Shown one piece after another: positions 1 through 8,738 of a stretch of 45,613 nucleotides of DNA. The notes under the pieces were generated by a model that saw only the letters and a list, made by a program, of their open reading frames with translations, searched no databases and was not told the origin of the DNA. The DNA comes from Marisimplicoccus framensis_A (GTDB taxonomy: Bacteria; Bacteroidota; Bacteroidia; Flavobacteriales; Flavobacteriaceae). Each line of letters begins with the position of its first letter. Positions within the stretch are counted from its first letter, which is position 1. The position numbers and the translations under genes are program-made. The stretch spans positions 1-45,613 of the forward strand of contig JBELLF010000003.1 in assembly GCA_042088875.1 (NCBI GenBank). Direction: 5' to 3'.

Positions 1-782
1 CAATTTCAGGAATTGCAGGTGATCAACAGGCAGCATTATTTGGTCAATTATGTATAAATGAAGGTGACATCAAAAACACCTATGGTACAGGTTGTTTTTG
101 TATGATGAACACAGGAGAAAATTTTATATTGTCGAAAAACAAAATGCTTTCAACAATTGCATGGAGAATTAATGGAGAAATTACTTATGCACTTGAGGGT
201 AGTGTATTCGTTGCTGGAGCCTTGATTCAATGGCTAAGAGATCAACTCGGAATTATAAAATCATCACCTGAGGTTGAAGAGTTGGCTAAAACAGTTGATG
301 ACAATGGAGGTTTAACATTCATTCCAGCATTATCTGGCCTGGCTGCTCCATATTGGGATCCATACGTTCAAGGAACAATTTTTGGAATAACAAGAGGTAC
401 TGAAAATGGCCATATAGCTAGAGCAGCTCTAGAATCAATTGCACTAAGAACAAGAGATATAGTTGTTGAAATGGAAAAAGATGCTGGAATAAAATTTAAA
501 GATTTAAAAGTTGACGGTGGGGCAAGCAATAATAACTTATTAATGCAAATCCAAGCAAATCTTCTAAGTACAAATGTTGTAAGACCAAAAACAACTGAGA
601 CTACTGCTTTAGGTGTTGCTTTTCTTGCAGGACTGGCGACAGGTTTTTGGAAAGATATATCAGATTTAAAAAAACTATGGATAGAGGATATGTCTTTTCA
701 TCCAGATACAAGTTTTAAATCAAATGATATTATAGAACTTTGGCAAAATAGAATTAATAGACTATTAAAAGCTAATGAATAG
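1..782 (+). CDS. glpK: Glycerol kinase, C-terminal part (5' truncated)
   Basis: Glycerol kinase uses ATP to make sn-glycerol 3-phosphate in the cytoplasm. The reading frame is open from base 3 at the window edge, so the gene starts upstream and only about 259 C-terminal codons are visible of the roughly 500 usual for the family. The first visible residues, ISGIAGDQQAALFGQ, followed by NTYGTGCF, are the characteristic FGGY-kinase nucleotide-binding stretch. VDGGASNNNLLMQIQ near the C-terminus is the adenosine-binding motif of the same fold. The internal ATG at 102 is not the true start, because conservation continues upstream of it. The stop overlaps the glpD start by 8 nt, so glpK, glpD and glpF are probably co-transcribed. 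Confidence 0.96.
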   Translation, partial: ISGIAGDQQAALFGQLCINEGDIKNTYGTGCFCMMNTGENFILSKNKMLSTIAWRINGEITYALEGSVFVAGALIQWLRDQLGIIKSSPEVEELAKTVDDNGGLTFIPALSGLAAPYWDPYVQGTIFGITRGTENGHIARAALESIALRTRDIVVEMEKDAGIKFKDLKVDGGASNNNLLMQIQANLLSTNVVRPKTTETTALGVAFLAGLATGFWKDISDLKKLWIEDMSFHPDTSFKSNDIIELWQNRINRLLKANE

Positions 783-2322
783 ATCTGGTTCTTTAGATAA
801 GTTAAATAAAGTTAGTCAATGGGATATAATCATAATTGGAGGAGGAGCCTCTGGTCTAGGAATAGCTGTTGATGCATCAAAAAGAGGATATAGAACTTTA
901 CTTTTAGAAAAGTATGATTTTGGAAAAGGCACTTCATCTAGAAGTACAAAGCTTATTCATGGAGGTGTTAGATATCTTCAAAATGGTGATATAACTCTTG
1001 TAATTGAATCTTTAAAAGAGAGAGGAATTTTAAAGAGTAATGCACCTCATCTAGTTCGAGACTTAAGTTTTGTAATTCCATCATATGATTGGTGGTCTAG
1101 TCCTTTCTATGGAATAGGAATGAAAATTTATGATATGATGGCTGGAAACCTTGGTTTAGGAAAATCAATAATTATTTCAAAAGAGGAAACTCTTAAACTA
1201 ATTCCCAATGTAAATAAAAAAGGATTAAAGGGTGGTGTAATTTATCATGACGGACAATTTGATGACTCTAGAATGGCAATTACTCTTGCACTAACTGCAG
1301 ATTCAAAAAAAACTGCTTTATTAAATCATTGCAGTGTTGAAAAACTCATAAAGGATAAAGATGAAATAATAGGTGTAGAATTTCAGGATACATTGAGCTC
1401 AAAAAAATATAAAGTCAAAGGTAAAGTTGTTATAAATGCTACCGGTGTATTTGCTGAAGAGATTATCAGGATGGATCAACCAGACATAGATAAAATGATT
1501 CAACCTAGTCAAGGAGTTCACATAGTTTTAGAAAAAAAATTCCTAAAAAGTAAGCATGCAATTTTAATACCTCAAACTTCTGATGGTAGGGTCCTATTTG
1601 CAGTTCCATGGAAAAATTATGTTGTTGTTGGAACTACGGATACTCAAGTTAAAACAGCAAGCATAGAACCAAGTCCCTTGAAAGATGAAATTGAATTTAT
1701 ATTAAATAATGCAAGTCAATATATGTCAGTAAAGCCTAAGATTTCTGATATAAAATCTGTATTTGCAGGTTTAAGACCATTAGCGGCAACTTCAAATAAA
1801 AAATCTACTAAGGAAGTCTCAAGAAGTCATAAAATCGATATTGCACCATCAGGGTTAATTAGCGTTCTTGGAGGAAAGTGGACAACTTATAGAAAAATTG
1901 CAGAGGATGCAATCAATGCTGCAATTTCAATAAATAAATTAAAGAAGAAGAAATGTAAGACTCAAAAAACTAAACTTTTTGGTTATAAAAAAAGAGTTGA
2001 ATGGTCAGATCCAATGCATGTATATGGATCCTTAAAAAAAGAAGTTGAGGCACTAGGTGGAAAAACTGATAACATTTCACTTTCAGATAAAATTTATATA
2101 ACAAATAATATTATAGGGTGGTCAATTATACATGAAATGGCACTTACACTGGAAGATGTTTTAGCGAGGAGAACAAGATGTATTTTTCTAGACGCAAAAG
2201 AGTCTAAAAGAATTGCTCCAAAGGTGGCAGAAAAAATGGCTGAGGTTTTAGAGAAGGATCAAAAGTGGATTGACGAAGAGTTAAAAAATTTTAATAAATT
2301 AATCAAAAATTATATAGTATGA
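775..2322 (+). CDS. glpD: FAD-dependent glycerol-3-phosphate dehydrogenase
   Basis: It oxidises glycerol 3-phosphate to dihydroxyacetone phosphate and passes electrons to the quinone pool at the inner face of the membrane. The 515 residues match the aerobic GlpD family. An N-terminal Rossmann FAD motif IIIIGGGASGLG lies at about residues 18-29. It is followed by the family signature GTSSRSTKLIHGGVRYLQ at about 53-70. A second conserved FAD/substrate segment, LISVLGGKWTTYRKIAEDA, lies in the middle, and a C-terminal helical domain includes LEDVLARRTR. The ATG overlaps glpK, and the stop overlaps the glpF start by 4 nt (ATGA), which suggests translational coupling. Confidence 0.97.
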   Translation: MNRSGSLDKLNKVSQWDIIIIGGGASGLGIAVDASKRGYRTLLLEKYDFGKGTSSRSTKLIHGGVRYLQNGDITLVIESLKERGILKSNAPHLVRDLSFVIPSYDWWSSPFYGIGMKIYDMMAGNLGLGKSIIISKEETLKLIPNVNKKGLKGGVIYHDGQFDDSRMAITLALTADSKKTALLNHCSVEKLIKDKDEIIGVEFQDTLSSKKYKVKGKVVINATGVFAEEIIRMDQPDIDKMIQPSQGVHIVLEKKFLKSKHAILIPQTSDGRVLFAVPWKNYVVVGTTDTQVKTASIEPSPLKDEIEFILNNASQYMSVKPKISDIKSVFAGLRPLAATSNKKSTKEVSRSHKIDIAPSGLISVLGGKWTTYRKIAEDAINAAISINKLKKKKCKTQKTKLFGYKKRVEWSDPMHVYGSLKKEVEALGGKTDNISLSDKIYITNNIIGWSIIHEMALTLEDVLARRTRCIFLDAKESKRIAPKVAEKMAEVLEKDQKWIDEELKNFNKLIKNYIV

Positions 2323-3056
2323 TAAGTCCTTACATTGCTGAGTTTGTAGGAACTGCAATTTTACTTCTTTTAGGATCTGGAATTGTAGCAAATGTCAGCC
2401 TTTCGAAAACTAAAGGTTTTGATCAAACACCTTTAATTACAATTACTACAGCATGGGGTTTTGCTGTTTTTATTGCAGCATATATTACAGGACAATTTAG
2501 TGGAGCTCATCTTAATCCAGCTGTAACTATTGGTCTTTTAGTTGCTGGTAAATTTTCATCTGAATTAGCTCTTGGATATATTATAGCTCAGATACTAGGT
2601 GCTATGCTGGGTAGTTGGCTAACTTATATATTTTACATCGACCATTATAGAGCTACAAAAAATGAAGCTGCTGTAATGGGCTCATTCTGTACTTCTCCAG
2701 CAATTAGAAATTTTAAGAATAATTTTTTTAGTGAGTTTCTTGCAACATTTATATTAATATTTGGAATATTATATATAGTTGAACCAAATATAATAGTAGA
2801 AGGATTAGATGCTAATTTTGGTATTGGATCACTTGGTGCACTTCCGGTTGGCATATTAGTTTGGATTATAGGTTTATGTTTGGGTGGAACTACAGGTTAT
2901 GCGATTAATCCAGCAAGGGATTTAGGACCAAGAATTGTATATCAGTTAATACCCAGAAAAAATAAAATTTCAGACTGGGCTTATAGCTGGGTCCCTGTTT
3001 TAGGTCCTTCATTAGGTGCTGTTGCTGCAGGCTTGTTATATTTATATTTTAGTTAG
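2319..3056 (+). CDS. glpF: Glycerol facilitator (MIP/aquaporin family)
   Basis: This inner-membrane channel lets glycerol in for GlpK. The 245 residues form about six hydrophobic segments with two half-helix NPA boxes, HLNPAVTIG (NPA at 66-68) and AINPARDLGPR (NPA at 197-199). The Asp after the second box (NPARD) is typical of glycerol-conducting members and differs from the Ser/Thr common in water-only aquaporins. This fits the neighbouring glpK and glpD. The start codon overlaps the glpD stop, and the next gene begins one base after its stop, so it sits in the middle of the glycerol operon. Confidence 0.95.
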   Translation: MISPYIAEFVGTAILLLLGSGIVANVSLSKTKGFDQTPLITITTAWGFAVFIAAYITGQFSGAHLNPAVTIGLLVAGKFSSELALGYIIAQILGAMLGSWLTYIFYIDHYRATKNEAAVMGSFCTSPAIRNFKNNFFSEFLATFILIFGILYIVEPNIIVEGLDANFGIGSLGALPVGILVWIIGLCLGGTTGYAINPARDLGPRIVYQLIPRKNKISDWAYSWVPVLGPSLGAVAAGLLYLYFS

Positions 3057-3815
3057 ATGGGAGACAATAAAAAGATAGCACTAATAACTGGAGCAACTTC
3101 AGGAATTGGGGAATCAACGACATATGAATTAGCCAATAAATATTCATTGATTCTATGTGGAAGAAATAAAGAAAAACTTGATGAACTTAAGGATAATCTA
3201 TCATCAACAACAAAAGTCATAACACTCGAATTTGATGTAAGGAACCATCAAGAAGTTTCTAAAAAAATTTCATCACTAGATAATTCATGGAATAAAATTG
3301 AACTCCTTATTAATAATGCCGGTAATGCGCATGGACTTGATTTTATTTATGAAGGAGATATTGAAGATTGGGATATGATGATAGATACTAATGTAAAAGG
3401 GTTACTATATGTTACAAAGTATGTGTTAGATTCAATGATTAAAAATAATAGCGGACACATAATTAATATAGGTTCAATTGCTGGAAAAGAAGTATACCCT
3501 AAAGGAAATATTTACTGTGCTTCAAAATTTGCAGTAGATGCAATATCTCAGGGCATGCGAATTGACTTAAATAAATATAATATTAAAGTTTCACAGGTAA
3601 ACCCTGGTCTTGTTGAGACTAACTTCTCAATGGTTAGATTTAAAAATGATAAAAATAAATCTAAATCGGTATATGAAGGATTAAACCCTTTAATCGGAGA
3701 TGATATTGCTAAGGTCATATCATTTATTGTAAACTGTCCAGATAATGTTAACATAAGCGACTTGACAGTCCTTGCAAAATCTCAGGCATCATCTACAGTA
3801 TTAAATAGAAAATAG
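3057..3815 (+). CDS. SDR family NAD(P)-dependent oxidoreductase
   Basis: A classical short-chain dehydrogenase/reductase of 252 residues. The visible motifs are the cofactor-binding TGATSGIG at residues 11-18, NNAG at 86-89, the catalytic Ser140 (NIGSIAG), and Tyr153/Lys157 in YCASK. The overall pattern resembles the YdfG-like group, which acts on 3-hydroxy acids or serine-like substrates, but the sequence does not fix the substrate. It follows glpF with no gap and overlaps the GDPD gene by one base. It is therefore probably part of the glycerol operon and could reduce or oxidise a C3 intermediate, which is an inference from position only. Confidence 0.88.
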   Translation: MGDNKKIALITGATSGIGESTTYELANKYSLILCGRNKEKLDELKDNLSSTTKVITLEFDVRNHQEVSKKISSLDNSWNKIELLINNAGNAHGLDFIYEGDIEDWDMMIDTNVKGLLYVTKYVLDSMIKNNSGHIINIGSIAGKEVYPKGNIYCASKFAVDAISQGMRIDLNKYNIKVSQVNPGLVETNFSMVRFKNDKNKSKSVYEGLNPLIGDDIAKVISFIVNCPDNVNISDLTVLAKSQASSTVLNRK

Positions 3816-4570
3816 TGCACAGAAATATATTATTATTAATATTTATTACTTTTTTAGGCTCTTGCCTTTCTAATAAGGATGTAATAGTAGTAGGGCACAG
3901 AGGTGCTATGGGACACGCTTTAGAAAACACTGTTGAGTCAGTCAAAAAAGCAATTGAGTTAAATGTTGATGGAATCGAAATTGATGTATTCAAATCAAAA
4001 ACTGGAGAGTTGGTAGTTTACCATGATCCATTTTTAACTCGATTATCAAATTCAAATGCATTTATTGAGGAAATTTCTCTAGACTCAATTAAAAAAGTAA
4101 AATTAGTAGGAGGTTTATCCATACCAACACTAAATGAGATAATAGATATAATTCCTGAAAATATATTTTTAAATATTGAGCTTAAAGGAAAAAATACTGC
4201 ACTTAAGACCAATAAAATTATAATTGAACATATAAGTAAGTTTAGTGTTTCTCCCTCAAAATTTATAATATCAAGCTTTAGATGGGATGAGTTAATAAAG
4301 TTTAGAAATGCTAATCAAGATGTACCAATTGCAATATTAGTAGATTCATTATATAAAATTGATGATGCAATTAAATTAGCTAGAAAAATTAATGCTCTCG
4401 CTTTAAACCCAAATAATGAGTTTTTAACAAAGCAAATAGTAAAAAAAATTCAGTCTAATAATATCCAAGTTCATCCCTACACAATTAATGATCCTATAAA
4501 TATAAAGAGGATGAAATCAATGGGAGTTGATGCGATAATTACTGACTATCCAGAAAGAATTAATAAATAA
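3815..4570 (+). CDS. Glycerophosphodiester phosphodiesterase lipoprotein
   Basis: Enzymes of this family hydrolyse glycerophosphodiesters to glycerol 3-phosphate and an alcohol. The 251-residue product begins with a short hydrophobic leader and a lipobox, FLGSC (Cys17), so it is predicted to be a periplasmic or outer-membrane lipoprotein. The catalytic pattern is clear: GHRG (His28, Arg29), EN (37-38), EIDV (Glu55, Asp57) and HDP (His70). The start is a GTG whose first base is the last base of the preceding stop codon. No closer ATG would keep the lipobox leader. The context with glpK, glpD and glpF suggests that it feeds phospholipid-derived glycerol 3-phosphate into the same pathway. Confidence 0.93.
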   Translation: MHRNILLLIFITFLGSCLSNKDVIVVGHRGAMGHALENTVESVKKAIELNVDGIEIDVFKSKTGELVVYHDPFLTRLSNSNAFIEEISLDSIKKVKLVGGLSIPTLNEIIDIIPENIFLNIELKGKNTALKTNKIIIEHISKFSVSPSKFIISSFRWDELIKFRNANQDVPIAILVDSLYKIDDAIKLARKINALALNPNNEFLTKQIVKKIQSNNIQVHPYTINDPINIKRMKSMGVDAIITDYPERINK

Positions 4571-4572
4571 TT

Positions 4573-5250
4573 ATGAAAATAACTTTTTTAGGTCATGCTA
4601 CATTAGAGATAAAAATTAATGAATACTCAATTATTGTTGATCCATTTATATCAGGAAATCCTATGGCATCAGAAATTAATTTAGATGATTTAAAACCTGA
4701 CTTTATACTGATCACTCATGCACATCAAGATCACACTTTAGATGTAGAAAAACTTGCTAAGCAAAATGATTCAGTTATAGTTTCTAATTTTGAAATCGTA
4801 AATCATTTCCAGAATAAAGGTCTAAAAGGCCACCCAATGAATCATGGTGGAAAATGGAATTTTGATTTTGGCGAAGTAAAGTATGTAAATGCAATTCATA
4901 CTTCCACTTTTCCTGATGGATCAAATGGAGGGCAACCAGGAGGATTTGTAATTTCTAAAAATAATAAGTCATTATATATAGCAGGAGATACTGCACTTAC
5001 GTATGATATGAAACTTATTGCACTTCAATATAAATTAGATCTTGCAATCCTTCCAATTGGTGATAATTTTACAATGGGTTACAAAGATGCGATAATTGCC
5101 TCAGATTTTTTAAAATGTAATAAAATTTTAGGATATCATTTTGATACTTTTGGTTTAATTGAAATTGATCAGGCTGACGCAATTAACGAGTTTAAAAGAG
5201 TCAAAAAAGAACTCATAATTATTAAACCAATGGAACATATAACAATTTAA
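4573..5250 (+). CDS. UPF0173-type metal-dependent hydrolase (metallo-beta-lactamase fold)
   Basis: The 225 residues have the metallo-beta-lactamase fold signature THAHQDHTLD, with metal ligands His49, His51, Asp53 and His54. The N-terminus MKITFLGHATLEI and the DPF..GNP segment are characteristic of the UlaG-like UPF0173 group. Later candidate ligands lie in AIHTSTF and in IAGDTALTYD, which carries the bridging Asp. The physiological substrate of this group is not settled. It starts 2 nt after the GDPD gene and ends 2 nt before the DUF2834 gene, so it is probably on the same transcript. Confidence 0.88.
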   Translation: MKITFLGHATLEIKINEYSIIVDPFISGNPMASEINLDDLKPDFILITHAHQDHTLDVEKLAKQNDSVIVSNFEIVNHFQNKGLKGHPMNHGGKWNFDFGEVKYVNAIHTSTFPDGSNGGQPGGFVISKNNKSLYIAGDTALTYDMKLIALQYKLDLAILPIGDNFTMGYKDAIIASDFLKCNKILGYHFDTFGLIEIDQADAINEFKRVKKELIIIKPMEHITI

Positions 5251-5252
5251 CT

Positions 5253-5552
5253 ATGAAAAAAATATATTTTATTTTATGTATACTGGGAACTATATTTCCA
5301 TATTATAACCTCTATAAATTTTTAGAGCTTAACAATTGGTCAATGGAAGGTTTCTGGCGACTGCTTTATGAAAATTATGCAGTATCTATGATTTCATATG
5401 ACTTAAGTATTGCTGCACTTACTTTCTTAATATATATAATTTATACATATTGGTCTAACCCAAAAAAAATATTTAGGTATTTATTGCCTTTCTTTGTAGG
5501 CTTCTCGTTAGCATTACCATTTTATCTTTATGACACCTATGAGTCTAACTAG
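5253..5552 (+). CDS. DUF2834-like small membrane protein
   Basis: A 99-residue protein with three hydrophobic segments (about residues 4-22, 48-66 and 76-92). The spacing of FWRLLYENYAVSMISYDL between the first two is like the FW...N......DL pattern of DUF2834 proteins. No catalytic residues are apparent and no function is known to me. It follows the hydrolase by 2 nt. Its 3' end overlaps the oppositely oriented small membrane gene at 5545-5733 by 8 nt. Confidence 0.75.
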   Translation: MKKIYFILCILGTIFPYYNLYKFLELNNWSMEGFWRLLYENYAVSMISYDLSIAALTFLIYIIYTYWSNPKKIFRYLLPFFVGFSLALPFYLYDTYESN

Positions 5553-5733
5553 ATAATTCTCTCGTTTTTATCATTATACATACACCTGCATTGACTAGTA
5601 TTAATGAAATTGTACCTATTAAGAAATAATCAAGGTTTTGTGATTTTCTAATTATAGCCTCTCCAAATACGCATAAACCAGAGCTAAAAATTAAAATACC
5701 TAAAGTTCCAACAATTGTATACTTATTAATCAT
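5545..5733 (-). CDS. Small two-helix membrane protein of unknown function
   Basis: This 62-residue ORF fills the only space between two plus-strand genes and has a credible membrane-protein composition: two hydrophobic segments (about residues 6-26 and 36-54) separated by a short charged loop, RKSQNLDY, and a charged C-terminus. I do not recognise a family. It overlaps the DUF2834 gene tail-to-tail by 8 nt and starts about 40 nt from the divergent M48 protease gene. Being real is likely but not certain, because it has no conserved motif I can name. Confidence 0.6.
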   Translation of the reverse strand: MINKYTIVGTLGILIFSSGLCVFGEAIIRKSQNLDYFLIGTISLILVNAGVCIMIKTRELSS

Positions 5734-5774
5734 CTTTTATTACATTTAAATCTAATTTATTCAAATTCAAATTT

Positions 5775-7001
5775 ATGTCAACAGAAAGTTGGTTTTTTAT
5801 TATTGCAGGACTAGTGATTTTTAATTACTTGTTTTCAAATATTTTAGATTATATAAATCATAAAAATTGGAAAGATGATATTCCAAATGAATTGAAAGAC
5901 TTTTATGAAAAAGAAAAATATAAGAAAGCTAAAGATTACTCTATATCAAAAAATAAGATAGGTTTTCTTTCAAGTACTATAAGCTTCTTGTTAGTATTTT
6001 CTCTTTTAGTTTTTAATGGGTATGGTATAATTAACGATTTGGTCAGCAGTTTTGAATCAAGCTATATTAAATCGGGACTATTCTTTTTAACCTTATTCTT
6101 TATAAATACCTTAATTTCATTACCATTTTCATATTATAACACATTTGTAATTGAAGAAAAATTTGGTTTTAATAAGACTACAAAAACAACTTTTTTTCTG
6201 GATATAACTAAGTCTTCTGTTCTCTCCATTTTAATTGGAGGAGCTTTACTTTTTCTTGCACTATACCTATATGATAAAATAAATCAAGGTTTTTGGCTAT
6301 GGTTATGGATAGGTCTATCATTATTAATGATATTTATTAATATGTTTTACGCAGATTTGATTGTTCCAATATTCAACAAATTAACACCACTTGAGGATGG
6401 AGAGTTAAGGAATAAGATAGAAGATTACTCAAAGAAGGTTGGGTATTTATTAAAAAATATTTATGTGATTGATGGTTCAAAAAGATCAACAAAAGCAAAT
6501 GCATTTTTTAGTGGTCTAGGTCCCAGAAAAACTATAGCATTGTATGACACTTTGATAGAGAAACATACTGAAAACGAATTGGTAGCCGTTCTTGCCCATG
6601 AGGTTGGTCATTTCAAGAAAAAACATATTTTTTCAGGTTTAATATTCTCAATAATTCAAATTGGAATAATGACTTTTTTCTTTGAACTATGTTTAAGCCT
6701 TCCAGAAATTTCTTTAGCATTAGGAGGCTCAGATATTTCTTTCCATCTTGGATTGATAGGATTTAGTATAGTGTTTTCTCCAATCTCAATGTTATCAGGA
6801 ATTCTAATGAACTATATAAGTAGAAAAAATGAGTTTGAAGCAGATGCCTATGCAAAGCAGACCTTTAATGGAGAAGATTTAGCACTAGCATTAAAGAAAC
6901 TATCTGTTGATAGCCTTTCTAATATCTATCCACATCCCTTGTATGTATTCTTTCATTACTCTCATCCTCCACTTATAAAAAGACTTAGAGCATTAAACTA
7001 A
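5775..7001 (+). CDS. M48 family metallopeptidase (Ste24/CAAX prenyl protease type)
   Basis: An integral-membrane zinc protease of 408 residues. The zinc site is HEVGH (His275, Glu276, His279), with the third ligand Glu353 in NEFEAD. Several long hydrophobic stretches lie before and after the active site, as in the Ste24/HtpX-like clade that cleaves near membranes. The PHPLYVFFHYSHPPLIKRL C-terminal segment is typical of Ste24 homologues. In bacteria these are thought to act in membrane protein quality control; no prenylated substrate is implied. It is divergent from the 62-residue gene, and the next gene begins 4 nt after its stop. Confidence 0.94.
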   Translation: MSTESWFFIIAGLVIFNYLFSNILDYINHKNWKDDIPNELKDFYEKEKYKKAKDYSISKNKIGFLSSTISFLLVFSLLVFNGYGIINDLVSSFESSYIKSGLFFLTLFFINTLISLPFSYYNTFVIEEKFGFNKTTKTTFFLDITKSSVLSILIGGALLFLALYLYDKINQGFWLWLWIGLSLLMIFINMFYADLIVPIFNKLTPLEDGELRNKIEDYSKKVGYLLKNIYVIDGSKRSTKANAFFSGLGPRKTIALYDTLIEKHTENELVAVLAHEVGHFKKKHIFSGLIFSIIQIGIMTFFFELCLSLPEISLALGGSDISFHLGLIGFSIVFSPISMLSGILMNYISRKNEFEADAYAKQTFNGEDLALALKKLSVDSLSNIYPHPLYVFFHYSHPPLIKRLRALN

Positions 7002-7005
7002 AACT

Positions 7006-7962
7006 ATGAAAAGACGAAACTTTATTTTTGATATATTTAGTGTTGGTATAGTATCTGCTATGTCAACTAAATTAAGAGCTGCAAACTTAAATTTTCCCCC
7101 AATGGTAAGATCAATATCAACTTGGAAAACAACTGAAGCGAATCAAAAAGCTGGTCAGATGCTTAATAAAGGTGAACATGCATTAGATGCTGCTGTTGCA
7201 GGTGTTGCAATCGAAGAAGAAAATCCAAAAAATACAACTGTTGGTTATGGAGGTGCTCCTGATAGAACTGGAAAAGTTACGCTTGATGCTTGTGTTATGA
7301 ATCACCTTGGAGATTGCGGTTCTGTTGTTGCTGTAGAAAATATAGTAAATGTTGCAAGATTAGCTAAAGATGTAATGGAAAAAACACCACACGTAATGTT
7401 ATCAGGAAAAGGTGCTGAAGAATTTGCAATCTCTCAGGGATATAAAAAAATAGATTTATTGACTGATAAATCTAAAAAAGAATGGGAAGAGTGGTTAAAA
7501 GATCAAGATTATAAACCTATTATTAATATTGAGAATCATGATACAATTGGAATGTTATGTATTGATAAGAATAATAACCTATCTGGAGCATGTTCAACTA
7601 GCGGATTAGCATATAAAATGAAGGGTAGAGTTGGGGATTCCCCTATTATTGGTTCAGGTCTTTTTATTGATAATAAAATTGGAGGAGCAGTTGCGACAGG
7701 TTTAGGTGAAGAGGTTGTGAAAACTGTTGGATCTTTTCTAGTCGTTGAGCTGATGAGACAAGGTTTATCACCTCAAGAGGCATGTGAAAAAGCTGTTAAA
7801 AGAATAGTTTCAAACAACTCACAAGAAAATAAATTCCAAGTAGCTTATATAGCTATGAATAAAAAAGGTGAAGTAGGCTCCTATAGCATTGAACCAGGTT
7901 TTACATACATGGATTATGTAAATGGAGAAAATAAAGAGATTTTTTCTAAGTCTGAATTATAA
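7006..7962 (+). CDS. Isoaspartyl peptidase/glycosylasparaginase family hydrolase, exported
   Basis: An N-terminal nucleophile hydrolase of the Ntn asparaginase type, closest in pattern to N4-(beta-N-acetylglucosaminyl)-L-asparaginase. The autoproteolytic site is the Thr in HDTIGMLCID (Thr180), followed by the family segment GRVGDSPIIGSGLF and AVATGLGEE. The 318-residue precursor would be cut into alpha and beta chains. The N-terminus MKRRNFIFDIF carries a twin-arginine RRNF followed by a hydrophobic stretch, suggesting Tat export to the periplasm. Substrates would be glycosylated asparagine or short aspartyl peptides released by protein breakdown. It is convergent with the zinc-ribbon gene, separated by one base. 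Confidence 0.9.
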   Translation: MKRRNFIFDIFSVGIVSAMSTKLRAANLNFPPMVRSISTWKTTEANQKAGQMLNKGEHALDAAVAGVAIEEENPKNTTVGYGGAPDRTGKVTLDACVMNHLGDCGSVVAVENIVNVARLAKDVMEKTPHVMLSGKGAEEFAISQGYKKIDLLTDKSKKEWEEWLKDQDYKPIINIENHDTIGMLCIDKNNNLSGACSTSGLAYKMKGRVGDSPIIGSGLFIDNKIGGAVATGLGEEVVKTVGSFLVVELMRQGLSPQEACEKAVKRIVSNNSQENKFQVAYIAMNKKGEVGSYSIEPGFTYMDYVNGENKEIFSKSEL

Positions 7963-7963
7963 T

Positions 7964-8737
7964 TTAAGAGAATATTGATTTCATCTTTTCCATCTCCTCC
8001 TCAGCGAGTTTTGGATCAACTAAAATTCTTCCGCTATATTCGTCGGTAATTATTTTTTGTCTTGAAGCAATCTCCATCTGAACTTGAGGTGGAATAGTAA
8101 AATATGAACCACCAGATGCATTTCTCTCTACAGGAACAATTGCTAGCCCATTCTTGACATTTGACCTTATTCTTTGGTAAGCAGATATTAAGTTATCTTC
8201 AATCTTTTTCTCAAACTCTTTAGATTTTTCTAGAAGAGTTTTTTCTTCTTTCTCAGTTTCTTTAAGAATCTCTCCTAATTCAGAGTTTTTATTTTTTAAA
8301 TGAGATTTACGATCTTTAATTTTATCTTTTAGTTCATCTATAACTAAAGTCTTACTATCTATAGTTTCCTTGTATTGTGCAATCTTCTTCTCAGATAATT
8401 TTATTTCAAGTTCTTGAAACTCTTGCTCCTTGACTATTGCATTATATTCTCTATTATTTCTAACTTTTTTTAAGTCAGCCTCATATTTTTTATGATTGGC
8501 CTTTGAAATTTTAATAGCATTTTCTTCAAATTGGATACCATCTTGACTTTCTTTAATTTCATTCTCAAAAATCTCAAGTCTCTTATTTAATCCAGCTATT
8601 TCATTTTCGAGATCTTCTACCTCTAATGGTAACTCTCCTCTTATACTTCTTATTTGATCAATTCTTGAATCAATTAACTGAAGATCAAAAAGTGCTCTTA
8701 ATTTTTCCTCTACTGATATTTCAACTTTTTTTGCCAT
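7964..8737 (-). CDS. Zinc-ribbon-family coiled-coil protein lacking the zinc cysteines
   Basis: A 257-residue protein of the C4-type zinc-ribbon (CT398-like) family. Residues about 8-190 are almost entirely charged heptad-rich coiled coil. The C-terminal module, GLAIVPVERN through SGRILVDP (about 198-241), clearly corresponds to the zinc ribbon, but the two CxxC-type knuckles read ASGGS and DEYSG. The whole protein has no cysteine. The family is linked to RNA or flagellar-export-like functions in other phyla, and the role in Bacteroidota is unknown to me. It starts 1 nt after the Nif3 gene ends, so the pair is probably one transcript, and Nif3 plus this protein is a recurrent pairing. Confidence 0.88.
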   Translation of the reverse strand: MAKKVEISVEEKLRALFDLQLIDSRIDQIRSIRGELPLEVEDLENEIAGLNKRLEIFENEIKESQDGIQFEENAIKISKANHKKYEADLKKVRNNREYNAIVKEQEFQELEIKLSEKKIAQYKETIDSKTLVIDELKDKIKDRKSHLKNKNSELGEILKETEKEEKTLLEKSKEFEKKIEDNLISAYQRIRSNVKNGLAIVPVERNASGGSYFTIPPQVQMEIASRQKIITDEYSGRILVDPKLAEEEMEKMKSIFS

Positions 8738-8738
8738 T

